Notes under the pieces: generated by a model
Database searches by the model: none
What the model saw: the letters and a program-made list of their open reading frames with translations, nothing else
What the model was told of the DNA's origin: nothing
Assembly (NCBI RefSeq): GCF_000308475.2
Contig: NZ_BAFT02000062.1
Location: 124,001 to 188,000 of the forward strand
Direction: 5' to 3'
Source of the DNA: Nocardia brasiliensis NBRC 14402
GTDB lineage: Bacteria > Actinomycetota > Actinomycetes > Mycobacteriales > Mycobacteriaceae
DNA: 64,000 bases
Position numbers and translations under genes: made by a program
Part shown: one piece after another, positions 45,117-52,672 of the stretch
Layout of the letters: each line of letters opens with the position of its first letter
Numbering within the stretch: position 1 is the stretch's first letter

Positions 45117-46802
45117 TCAGGGCTCGGGGGCAGCCAGCGACTGCAGCATCCGCACCGCCATCCGCGCGGTCGCGTCGCCGCTGTCCACATCGTTGATGTG
45201 CACCGCGAAGGCCAGGTCACCCATGTTCGCGATGAGCCAGCCGTCGCGTCCCGCGGTCGCCGCGAAACCGGTGACGTCGCGATACATCCGCAGGCTCGCG
45301 AATTCCGGGGCATTGGTCGCGTCCCGCAGCATCGCGCGCAGCCGCTCGGTGATCTCCGGCGCCAGCGGCGCGAGCTGGGCGTCGGTGGTGCTCGGCCGCG
45401 CGACCTCGATGAGCGGCGGCGGCACCGAGCCGCGCGCGATCGCCGCCGCGGCGATCGCCATGCCGAACGGGCTGGCCAGCACCGCGTCCGAGCCGCCGCC
45501 CTGCCGAACCTGCTCGCTGCGTCCCGCGACCGCGAGCCGCCCGGTCACCTCGTCGAGGCCGGGCACCTTGAAATCGACGCCGACCCCGAGCGCGGGCGCG
45601 AACTCGGCCGCCTCCGGCACCGGAACATCTTGCGGCGCCTTACCTTTGGTGAGCGCGGCGACGGCGCGGAACAGCTCGATATTGCCGCCGACCGGGTACA
45701 GCCCGGTGAACGCCACCGGCCCGTGCTCGCTGGCCTGGGTGTTCTGCGCGACCGCGACCACCGCGCCGCTGGAGGGCTGGATCGCGACGATCGAGGCGGG
45801 GGTCGGCGCGCTGACCACCGCGTCCTCGGCGGCGCGCTGCAAACGCTGGTCCATGGTGCCCGCGATATCCGGGCCGGGCGGGCCTTGCTCGCCGGCCAAC
45901 TGCGTGACGAACCGGCCGTCCTGCTCGAATACCTGCACGCCCCAGCCGGAATGCTGATCCTGGCTCTCCTGCTGCACCTTGCGCAGCGCGTCCAGCATGG
46001 GCGACCAGACGCGGCGGTCGGCGGAGATGAGCCGCTGCTGCTTCTCCATCACGACGCCGGGGATCGGCGCCATATCCGGCTGCAGCAGTTCGAAATCGGA
46101 TTCCCGCAGGTTCACCGCGACCACCGGCTTGCCCTGCGAGGTGGCCACCTGCTGCATCAGCGACGGCCCGGTGATCAGCGGGGCGACCGGCTCGATCGCC
46201 TTGGCCAGCGCGTTGGTCGAACCGACCGGGTCGGGCATCTTCGCCGGGTCGAGCTTGATCACGTTGATCGGCTGCTCGGTCATCAGCGGCTGGCCCGCGA
46301 TGTCGTTGACCTTCGGCGCGGGAGCGGGCTGGGTACGCACCAGCCGCACGGTGCGGTTGTGATCGAGCTGCGGCATGACGATCGCCGGATCCCACGAGAT
46401 GCGCCAGCCGATCGCGAGCTTGCGCACGTTGCCCTGCAGGCTGTAGTTCCAGTTTTTGCGGTCGCCGAAGTTCCAGTCGGCATCCATGCTGAAGATGGCC
46501 GACTCCGCGTCGAGCCCGATGAATTGGGTCTTCCGATAATCCACCTTGCCCGGCTGCAGGCCGGCAAACATTTGCTTCAGGGTTGCCGAAGCTGCGGTGG
46601 GATACGACGTGAGTTCCGAGGCGCGGGTGTAGTCCTGTTTGTCGAGCAGTTCGGTGAAACGCTCGACGACCGCCTCGGCCTCGTTTTTACCCTCGTGTAT
46701 CCCGCACGATCCCATCGCGATCGCAAGCGCCGCCACCCCCGCGAGTGCCATAGCGCCCCGGACGCGGAAGCGGCGGGATCCCCACACATCCATGTCGCCC
46801 AC
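45117..46802 (-). CDS. penicillin-binding-protein-like lipoprotein without catalytic motifs
   Basis: A 561-residue exported protein. A signal segment ends in a lipobox-like MGSC (Cys33). An NTF2-like MecA N-terminal domain follows (VVERFTELLDKQDYTRASEL), then a dimerisation region and a transpeptidase fold. The closest layout I know is the Rv2864c lipoprotein. The SxxK site, expected after GLYPxG, reads GNIE at 373-376, so the nucleophile serine and lysine are absent. The KTGT position reads AATA (about 514-517). The fold seems kept (SPFGMAIAAAAIARG) but the enzyme should be inactive, perhaps a regulatory or scaffold pseudo-PBP. The start is GTG 46802 or ATG 46793. Confidence 0.85.
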   Translation of the reverse strand: MGDMDVWGSRRFRVRGAMALAGVAALAIAMGSCGIHEGKNEAEAVVERFTELLDKQDYTRASELTSYPTAASATLKQMFAGLQPGKVDYRKTQFIGLDAESAIFSMDADWNFGDRKNWNYSLQGNVRKLAIGWRISWDPAIVMPQLDHNRTVRLVRTQPAPAPKVNDIAGQPLMTEQPINVIKLDPAKMPDPVGSTNALAKAIEPVAPLITGPSLMQQVATSQGKPVVAVNLRESDFELLQPDMAPIPGVVMEKQQRLISADRRVWSPMLDALRKVQQESQDQHSGWGVQVFEQDGRFVTQLAGEQGPPGPDIAGTMDQRLQRAAEDAVVSAPTPASIVAIQPSSGAVVAVAQNTQASEHGPVAFTGLYPVGGNIELFRAVAALTKGKAPQDVPVPEAAEFAPALGVGVDFKVPGLDEVTGRLAVAGRSEQVRQGGGSDAVLASPFGMAIAAAAIARGSVPPPLIEVARPSTTDAQLAPLAPEITERLRAMLRDATNAPEFASLRMYRDVTGFAATAGRDGWLIANMGDLAFAVHINDVDSGDATARMAVRMLQSLAAPEP

Positions 46803-46810
46803 TCTTCACT

Positions 46811-46830
46811 CTTGTCACTCCAGTAACAAG
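46811..46830. promoter_or_regulatory. inverted repeat just upstream of the PBP-like start
   Basis: CTTGTCAC (46811-46818) and GTAACAAG (46823-46830) form a 4-nt-spaced dyad. In minus-strand RNA it pairs over 8 bp with one wobble, 8 nt before the GTG. It could be an operator or a translational control hairpin. Confidence 0.35.
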
Positions 46831-46931
46831 ACCACCGTACCTGAAAAAGACCTGTCTGCGGTGCCTCCGCCGCAAGGACGTTACCCATGCTCAGCATCTC
46901 AATTGTGCCCGAAATCTCCCATCTCGGGGGC

Positions 46932-46945
46932 CCGATCATGATCGG
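46932..46945. promoter_or_regulatory. 14-bp perfect palindrome in a 398-bp intergenic region
   Basis: CCGATCATGATCGG lies between the divergent PBP-like gene and the hypothetical gene at 47201. A regulator-binding site is plausible. The rest of 46803-47200 holds no gene I can support. Confidence 0.35.
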
Positions 46946-47200
46946 TGTCCAGTGCTACGGCGACAACCGGCGCCGCTACCGTACCGGGCACTCCCGCAAA
47001 GTCGTGCGCTTACTGACTTACTCGGCGTTTCGGATCAATGGGTACCCAGACGGGGTCCGGACGAACCGTAGAACAGTCGCCCGACCACCGCCTGAACCAG
47101 CGGCGAACTCTGTTCGCACAGAGCGGAACCATTCGCGCGAATTGCGACGTAATCTTGTAATCAACGTAAGCAGCACTACACGGTAAGTAGGTGATTCCCC

Positions 47201-47812
47201 ATGAGACAGCACCATCGGGGACGGGGCTTCGGCCGACCCGGCGGCTGGCAGCAAGCCGACCTCCCGGATCCCGCGGATGCCCCGGATTGGTTCGCGGGCA
47301 GGTTGCCCGCCGACTGGTTCGCCGGCCCGCCCGTCATCGAGATCGACCGGGACGAGATCGTCGTGATCGGTGAGTTGCCGATCAGGCAGCCGGAGCAGAC
47401 CCCGGTCGACCCACCCGCGGAAGGCGATCCCGAAGCGCCGACCGAGGAAGTTCCGCGGGCGACCAAGGAGGGGGCCGTCTCCCGGTTCCGCGAATCCACC
47501 CGCGCCGCCCGGATGCAGATCGCCGACGAAGCGCAGCGCCGCTACGGTCGCAGCGTGGCCTGGGGCGTCTCGGTCGACGGGGAACGCCTCCTGTTCACCC
47601 ACCTGGCCGTGCCCGTGATGACGCGGTTGCGTCAGCCCGAGCGCAAAGTGCTCGACACCCTGGTCGACGCGGGCGTGGCGCGCTCGCGCGCCGACGCGCT
47701 GGCCTGGACGGTGAAACTGGCCGGGCAGCATGCGGAATCGTGGCTGGCGGAACTGCGCGACGCCATGCGCAAAGTGGATGATCTGCGCGCGGAGGGGCCG
47801 CAGGGTCTGTAA
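47201..47812 (+). CDS. hypothetical protein upstream of aroQ
   Basis: A 203-residue protein. The N-terminal part carries a duplicated DWFAG motif (DWFAGRLPADWFAGPP) followed by a beta-rich VIEIDRDEIVVIGELPI. A Pro/Glu linker (~65-85) leads to a helical C-terminal domain, with RQPERKVLDTLVDAGVARSR and ADALAWTVKLAGQHAESWL. No catalytic motif is recognised. The C-terminal helix pattern recalls small antitoxin or RHH-like proteins but is not diagnostic. It precedes aroQ by 17 bp, though aroQ seems to have its own promoter. Confidence 0.8.
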   Translation: MRQHHRGRGFGRPGGWQQADLPDPADAPDWFAGRLPADWFAGPPVIEIDRDEIVVIGELPIRQPEQTPVDPPAEGDPEAPTEEVPRATKEGAVSRFRESTRAARMQIADEAQRRYGRSVAWGVSVDGERLLFTHLAVPVMTRLRQPERKVLDTLVDAGVARSRADALAWTVKLAGQHAESWLAELRDAMRKVDDLRAEGPQGL

Positions 47813-47816
47813 GGAC

Positions 47817-47822
47817 TAGTGT
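47817..47822 (+). promoter_or_regulatory. -10 box of aroQ
   Basis: TAGTGT is 7 nt before ATG 47830, with no Shine-Dalgarno sequence. Leaderless transcription is likely. Confidence 0.5.
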
Positions 47823-47829
47823 TGCGGGC

Positions 47830-48270
47830 ATGTCCGCACCTGGTCCGATCCTGGTCCTCAACGGCCCGAACCTGAACATGCTCGGCACCCGGCAGCCGGA
47901 GGTTTACGGGTCGGCGACGCTCGATGACGTCGTCGAGCTCTGCAGGCAGACCGCCGAACGCTACGGTCGCGAGATCGCGGCGTTCCAGTCGAATTCCGAA
48001 GGCGCGCTGATCGACCGCATCCATCGCGCGCGTGGTGTGGAATCGGCCATCGTGATCAATCCGGGCGGACTCACCCACACCTCGGTGGCACTGCGGGACG
48101 CGCTGGTGATTCCGGAGGTGCCGATCGTCGAGGTGCACATCAGCAATGTGCACGCGCGGGAGGAATTCCGGCACCACTCCTATATCTCGCCGATCGCCAC
48201 CGCGGTGGTCGCCGGCATGGGTATCCAGGGGTACGCGGCAGCCATCGAATTCCTGGTCCGCTCCGCCTGA
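47830..48270 (+). CDS. aroQ: type II 3-dehydroquinate dehydratase
   Basis: A 146-residue enzyme of the shikimate pathway (3-dehydroquinate to 3-dehydroshikimate), a dodecamer in the family. All signatures are present: LNGPNLNMLGTRQPEVYG with the catalytic tyrosine, the active-site loop, QSNSEGALID, NPGGLTHTS and VEVHISNVHAREEFRHHS. It is isolated from other shikimate genes here. Confidence 0.97.
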   Translation: MSAPGPILVLNGPNLNMLGTRQPEVYGSATLDDVVELCRQTAERYGREIAAFQSNSEGALIDRIHRARGVESAIVINPGGLTHTSVALRDALVIPEVPIVEVHISNVHAREEFRHHSYISPIATAVVAGMGIQGYAAAIEFLVRSA

Positions 48271-48307
48271 TCCGTCGATTCCGGCTCGAGGTCTCGTCGA
48301 GCCGGGG

Positions 48308-48754
48308 TCAGGCGATCCGGAAGACCGGAAAGCCCGGCGCGATGGCGGCGAGTTCGTCGTCGGTGGCGTCCTTGGTGACGCCCTCGAAGAACTTGCCCAC
48401 CTCCCAGCCCCACTTCTGCAGGTAGAGCCGCAGCAGCGGCACCTTGTCCGCATCGGCCACCTCGATCGCGGTGAATTCCTCGGCCTTGCGGCCGAGCCGC
48501 AGTTCACCGGTGCCCGCGACGCGCAGGTTGCGCACCCACTGGGTATGTCCGCGCGGGGCGACCAGGAATCGCACGCCGTCCTCGCGCACCAGCAGATTCA
48601 CCATCGTGGTCCGCCACTCCCCGCTCTTGCGGCCACGCACCGCGAGCAGCCGCGAACCCAGCACGCTGATGCCCAGCCGGGGCAGCCAGTTGGCGATCCG
48701 GTTCATGATCGGATCCAGGCCGGACGGGCCGATATACCGGGTGCTGAGGTCCAT
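48308..48754 (-). CDS. deazaflavin-dependent nitroreductase-family (DDN) protein
   Basis: A 148-residue split-barrel protein of the F420-dependent DDN family. It has RLGISVLGSRLLAVRGRKSG, TTMVNLLVREDGVRFLVAP and HTQWVRNLRVAGTGELRLG. Family members use F420H2 to reduce quinones or nitro compounds at the membrane. ATG 48754 follows AAGGAG. Upstream are two copies of a GAGC-N3-GCTC dyad (48772-48838), suggesting TetR-type repression by a regulator encoded elsewhere. Confidence 0.88.
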   Translation of the reverse strand: MDLSTRYIGPSGLDPIMNRIANWLPRLGISVLGSRLLAVRGRKSGEWRTTMVNLLVREDGVRFLVAPRGHTQWVRNLRVAGTGELRLGRKAEEFTAIEVADADKVPLLRLYLQKWGWEVGKFFEGVTKDATDDELAAIAPGFPVFRIA

Positions 48755-48771
48755 TTCTTCACTCCTTGCGT

Positions 48772-48838
48772 GAGCACTGCTCTCTATTGCGATAAGTGTT
48801 CCACAGGGCGATTCAGAAAACAAGAGCACCGCTCTCTG
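48772..48838. promoter_or_regulatory. two-copy TetR-type operator upstream of the DDN gene
   Basis: GAGCACTGCTCTCT (48772-48785) and GAGCACCGCTCTCT (48824-48837) each contain a GAGC-N3-GCTC dyad. They are 52 bp apart, about five helical turns. Both lie in the leftward promoter region of the DDN gene. Confidence 0.6.
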
Positions 48839-48925
48839 TTTGTATAGTTGCAGGTAGACCCCGACATTCAGACCCGCGCCGCCGTCGACAACGCCTGTGG
48901 ATAACCCGCGCGGGCGACCCCACCG

Positions 48926-48931
48926 GACAAT
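48926..48931 (+). promoter_or_regulatory. -10 box of the glycerate kinase gene
   Basis: GACAAT is 6 nt before ATG 48938. The in-frame GTG 48932 directly abuts the box and is less likely. Confidence 0.45.
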
Positions 48932-48937
48932 GTGGGG

Positions 48938-50059
48938 ATGACACGGGAAGCCTCGCGCCGGGTGGTGCTCGCGCCGGACAAGTTCAAGGGGTCGCTGCCC
49001 GCGCCGCGGGTGGCGGCGGCACTGGCCGACGGCATCACTCGCGGCGCACCGGACGTGACGGTCGAGCCGGTACCGGTCGCCGACGGGGGCGACGGCACGG
49101 TGGACGCCTTCGTGGCGGCGGGATGGCAGCGGGTGGCGTTGCGCGCGCCCGGCCCGACGGGTGTCGTGACGGACACGTCGTATGCGGTGCAGGGCACGAC
49201 CGCCGTCATCGAACTGGCCGCTGTGGTCGGGTTGGTGAAACTTCCAGGGGGACAACCCGATCCGCTCCGCGCGAGTACCTATGGGCTGGGCGTTGCGATA
49301 GCGCACGCACTGGACCACGGCGTCACCGATATCGTGCTCGGACTCGGCGGTAGCGCCTCGACCGACGGCGGCGCGGGCATGGTGCAGGCGCTTGGCGGAC
49401 GCATCCTGACTGCCGAGGGCCGCGAATTACCCCGCGGCGGTGCGGCTTTGGCGCAGGCGGTGCGATTCGACCGGTCACGCCTGCATCCCGGCCTCGGCTC
49501 CGTCACCGTTACGGTCGCCTCCGATGTGGACAATCCCCTGCTCGGCCCCGCGGGAGCGGTCGCGGTCTATGCACCGCAGAAGGGCGCGGACGCAACGGAT
49601 CTCGATACACTGGAGACGGCGCTCGCCAATTGGGCACGGCTGGCGGGGCCGGAGTTCGCGGACCACCCCGGGGCGGGCGCCGCGGGTGGGGCCGGATTCG
49701 GGGCGCTGGCCGTGCTCGGCGCGCGGGTGCGCAGCGGCATCGAGGTGATCCTCGAATTGCTCGATTTCCGAACGCTTCTCGAGGGAGCGGCACTGGTCGT
49801 CACGGGTGAGGGCGCCCTGGACCGGCAAAGTCTGCACGGCAAAGCGCCGATCGGTGTCTGCACAGTCGCGAATTCGCTGCACGTCCCCGCCGTCGCGGCC
49901 GTCGGCCGAACCTCGCTCACCGCACAGGAGATTCGAGCGGCGGGCTTCACGGACTGCTACGCGCTCAGCGATCTCGAACCGGATCCGGACCGCTCGATCG
50001 CGGCGGCCGCCACGCTACTGGAGCAGATCGGCACGCAGATCGCTCGCCGTCACCTCTGA
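48938..50059 (+). CDS. glycerate kinase (GarK/GlxK family)
   Basis: A 373-residue enzyme that phosphorylates D-glycerate. Family signatures are LAPDKFKGSLPAPRVA at the N-terminus, VPVADGGDGTVDAF, LGLGGSASTDGGAGM and LVVTGEGALDRQSLHGKAPI. The product (2- or 3-phosphoglycerate) depends on subtype; this family is usually 2-phosphoglycerate forming. ATG 48938 is placed from the leaderless promoter. Neighbouring genes give no pathway context. Confidence 0.94.
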   Translation: MTREASRRVVLAPDKFKGSLPAPRVAAALADGITRGAPDVTVEPVPVADGGDGTVDAFVAAGWQRVALRAPGPTGVVTDTSYAVQGTTAVIELAAVVGLVKLPGGQPDPLRASTYGLGVAIAHALDHGVTDIVLGLGGSASTDGGAGMVQALGGRILTAEGRELPRGGAALAQAVRFDRSRLHPGLGSVTVTVASDVDNPLLGPAGAVAVYAPQKGADATDLDTLETALANWARLAGPEFADHPGAGAAGGAGFGALAVLGARVRSGIEVILELLDFRTLLEGAALVVTGEGALDRQSLHGKAPIGVCTVANSLHVPAVAAVGRTSLTAQEIRAAGFTDCYALSDLEPDPDRSIAAAATLLEQIGTQIARRHL

Positions 50060-50062
50060 GTT

Positions 50063-50102
50063 GCACAGCGCCGCTTCGCTGAATGGCACAGCGCCGCTTC
50101 GC
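50063..50102. repeat. 17-bp direct repeat after the glycerate kinase gene
   Basis: GCACAGCGCCGCTTCGC occurs at 50063-50079 and 50086-50102, separated by TGAATG. A degenerate third copy (GCACAGGGCCGAGCGC) begins at 50125. Each unit can also fold weakly. Confidence 0.8.
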
Positions 50103-50150
50103 AACCATTGATCCCAGCCACGACTGCACAGGGCCGAGCGCTCGGACTGC

Positions 50151-50501
50151 CTAACTCGCCGAAGCCAGCAGATTGCCGAGCAGTTCGGTGCGGTGTTTGT
50201 CGCCCCACTCTTCGAGCGGCCGCAAGGCGATGGCGAGTTCCTGGCCGAGCGGAGTGAGCGAGTATTCGACGCGGGGCGGGACCTCGGGATAAACCTCGCG
50301 GTGCACGACACCGGAGGCTTCGAGCTGGCGCAGGTTCTCCGCGAGCACCTTCTCGCTGACGCCGGTGAGCAGGCGGCGGATCTCGCCGAAGCGCTGCGGG
50401 CTGGCGCCGAGCGCCCACATCAGGTGCAGTTTCCACTTGCCGCCCACGACATCGATCGCCACGGACATGCCGCACACGTCGTGATCCGCGTCACTACTCA
50501 T
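50151..50501 (-). CDS. HxlR-family transcriptional regulator
   Basis: A 116-residue winged-helix protein. The HxlR signature is CGMSVAIDVVGGKWKLHLMW, with the redox-candidate cysteine near residue 10, then RFGEIRRLLTGVSEKVL and LTPLGQELAIALRPLEEWG. ATG 50501 has AAGGAG upstream. It is divergent from the imine-reductase-like gene, a common arrangement in which HxlR controls the neighbouring NADPH enzyme. ACCTCGAGGT (50533-50542) in the shared 143 bp is a candidate site. Confidence 0.92.
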   Translation of the reverse strand: MSSDADHDVCGMSVAIDVVGGKWKLHLMWALGASPQRFGEIRRLLTGVSEKVLAENLRQLEASGVVHREVYPEVPPRVEYSLTPLGQELAIALRPLEEWGDKHRTELLGNLLASAS

Positions 50502-50644
50502 GTTCCCCGCACTCCTTCTGACCTCGTTTCGAACCTCGAGGTAAGCAACCACACCTGAACGTGCGGTCTTCCCGACTCTACCTGCGACAACGACCATGGA
50601 TCTCGGCGCCGAACCATCCGAATCGAGAACCGAAGGGACACACA

Positions 50645-51526
50645 ATGTCCGAGCAGAACACCCCCCGTTCCGTTTCCGTAGTGGGCCTCGGGCCGATGGG
50701 TCAGTCCATGGTCCGGGCCCTGCTCGACGCCGGCGTCGAGGTGACGGTGTGGAATCGCAGCACCGACAAGGTCGACGCGATGGTCGAACTGGGCGCCAAG
50801 CGAGCCGATACAGTCGCGGCGGCGCTGACGGCCAACGAGGTGACCGTGCTGAGCCTCACCCATTACGCCGCCATGTACAGCGTGCTCGAGCAGGCGGCGG
50901 ATCAGCTGGCCGGCAAGGTGATCGTCAACCTGTCCTCGGACTCCCCGGAGAAGGCGCGCAAGGGCGCCGAGTGGGTCCGCTCGCACGGCGCCGAATTCCT
51001 GGCCGGCGGTGTGATGTCGGCGGGTGACAACATCGCCCACCCGGCGTCGTACATCTTCTACAGCGGTCCGCGCGAGGTCTTCGACGCACACGCCGAACTG
51101 CTGCGCCCGCTGAGCCCGCAGGAGTACCTCGGCCCGGACGACGGTCTGTCGCAGGTCTTCTACCAGGCTTTGCTGACCATTTTCCACCCGTGGCTGCTCG
51201 CCTTCGACCAGGCGACCGCGATGATCGAGCGGTCCGGCAACAGCATCGCGCAGTTCATCCCGTTCGCCGTGCGTTCCGCGGCCGCGTACCCCTACTTCAT
51301 GGAGGAGTTCTCGGTCGCCAACCAGAACGGCGGCTGGGCCACGCTGGCGAGCCTGAAGATGATGGACGCGGGCGCGCAGCACATCATCGATGCCAGCGAG
51401 GAGGTCGGTGTCGACGCGACGTTCTCGCACACCGCACAGGCCTACTGGCGCAAGGCCATCGCGGCCAGCGAGGAGAAGGGCGAGGCCGTCTCCACCTACG
51501 CCCTGATGCGTGGCGCCGACGCGTGA
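50645..51526 (+). CDS. NADPH-dependent imine-reductase-like oxidoreductase
   Basis: A 293-residue protein of the beta-hydroxyacid dehydrogenase/6PGDH fold. The Rossmann motif is VSVVGLGPMGQSMVRAL, followed by VWNRSTDKVD (NADPH-type R/S/T pattern) and LVNLSS-like VIVNLSSDSPEKAR. The segment FLAGGVMSAGDN replaces the catalytic-lysine helix of true 3-hydroxyacid dehydrogenases. The helical C-terminal domain (YFMEEFSVANQNGG) is that of actinobacterial imine reductases. The natural substrate is unknown. A divergent HxlR gene probably regulates it. Confidence 0.88.
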   Translation: MSEQNTPRSVSVVGLGPMGQSMVRALLDAGVEVTVWNRSTDKVDAMVELGAKRADTVAAALTANEVTVLSLTHYAAMYSVLEQAADQLAGKVIVNLSSDSPEKARKGAEWVRSHGAEFLAGGVMSAGDNIAHPASYIFYSGPREVFDAHAELLRPLSPQEYLGPDDGLSQVFYQALLTIFHPWLLAFDQATAMIERSGNSIAQFIPFAVRSAAAYPYFMEEFSVANQNGGWATLASLKMMDAGAQHIIDASEEVGVDATFSHTAQAYWRKAIAASEEKGEAVSTYALMRGADA

Positions 51527-51541
51527 GCCGACCGGGACCGC

Positions 51542-51569
51542 TGACCGCCGCCACACCGGGCGGCGGTCA
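51542..51569. terminator. hairpin between convergent genes
   Basis: TGACCGCCGCC (51542-51552) and GGCGGCGGTCA (51559-51569) form an 11-bp perfect stem with a 6-nt loop. It lies between the imine-reductase gene and the leftward XRE gene. No U-tract follows. Confidence 0.6.
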
Positions 51570-51594
51570 TCCCCGGCACGAGAGTGCCGCCCGC

Positions 51595-51831
51595 TCAAGC
51601 CGTTTCGGTGCCCAGGCGGGGAAAGGGGTTGGTGGAGAAGACGATTTCCACCGCCACCTCGAAGTAGGCCGCGATACGCAGGGCGAGATGCAGGCTGGGG
51701 CTGTACTCGCCGCGTTCCAGGTAACCGATCGTCTGGTAGTGCACGCCGAGCGCCTCCGCCAACTCACGCCGCGAGATACCACGCTCGGCGCGCAGCATCG
51801 CGATGCGGTTGTAGATGACCTCAGTAGGCAC
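51595..51831 (-). CDS. small XRE-family regulator
   Basis: A 78-residue helix-turn-helix protein with ERGISRRELAEALGVHYQTI and YLERGEYSPSLHLALRIAAY. It has no other domain. GTG 51831 overlaps the 3' end of the permease gene by 11 bp, so it is the third gene of the ABC operon. Such small regulators usually control the operon they belong to. Confidence 0.88.
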   Translation of the reverse strand: MPTEVIYNRIAMLRAERGISRRELAEALGVHYQTIGYLERGEYSPSLHLALRIAAYFEVAVEIVFSTNPFPRLGTETA

Positions 51832-52672
51832 GCTGTATCGCTTTCTCGCGGCGCTCGGCCACGCTCGAACCGGATTCCCGCCGGGCCATCCGGCGTAGCA
51901 CGAACGGTGCGACCACCAAGCCGACCACGGCCCAGACACCGAGCACCGCAACGGTTTCCAGATGCCGCCAGGACTGTCCGAGTTCGATCGCGACCGCCTC
52001 GCCGGGCAACATCGCCGAGCGCATCCCCAGCCCGAGCCAGTACACCGGGAACACCTGCGCGAGTCCCTGCACCCAACCCGGCATCGAAGTGATCGGATAG
52101 AAGATGCCGGACACCGCGATCACCCCCATGATCGGAAAGGTCATCAACGAGAAGTTGCGCGGGTTGTCGAACATGGACCCGAAGATCGCGCCGATCGGCA
52201 GGGTGGCGAGCAGTCCGAGCACCATCACCCCGATCAGCGTCAGCCACGCCCCGGCGGTGTTCAACGCCAGGCCGTCGACCAAGAACATCCCGGGGATCAG
52301 GACGATGGCACCAGGAATGACAACCCAACCGGACACCTGGACGATTTTGCCCAGCAGGTAGCCGACCATGCCATTGGGGGTCGCCTTGGCGCGCAACAGC
52401 GTGCCGTCCTCGCGATCCATGGCCAGTTGCTGACCCATCCCGATCATCCCGTTGATCGCGACCAGCATGCCGATCACGCTGGGCAGCGCGAGCGAGCCGA
52501 GCAGCAGCCCGCTCGACTCGAACGACGCGTTGCGCATGAAGAACAGCACGACCAGCATCGCCAACGGCCAGAACAGCAGCCCGAACAGGTCCTGCCCGTT
52601 GGTGAGTCCCTGGCGCAATTCGATCCGGCCGCGGATCAGACCCTGCCGGACCGCGGGCAGCAGCGGGTTCAT
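51821..52672 (-). CDS. ABC-2-type transporter permease
   Basis: A 283-residue membrane protein with six spans. The ABC-2 pattern includes MDREDGTLLRAKATPNGMVG in the first cytoplasmic loop and the later FPIMGVIAVSGIFYPITSMP. It forms the membrane channel for the ATPase encoded just upstream (ATGA overlap at 52669-52672). Substrates of this family include drugs, lipids and peptides; the locus gives no direct clue. Confidence 0.92.
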   Translation of the reverse strand: MNPLLPAVRQGLIRGRIELRQGLTNGQDLFGLLFWPLAMLVVLFFMRNASFESSGLLLGSLALPSVIGMLVAINGMIGMGQQLAMDREDGTLLRAKATPNGMVGYLLGKIVQVSGWVVIPGAIVLIPGMFLVDGLALNTAGAWLTLIGVMVLGLLATLPIGAIFGSMFDNPRNFSLMTFPIMGVIAVSGIFYPITSMPGWVQGLAQVFPVYWLGLGMRSAMLPGEAVAIELGQSWRHLETVAVLGVWAVVGLVVAPFVLRRMARRESGSSVAERREKAIQRAY

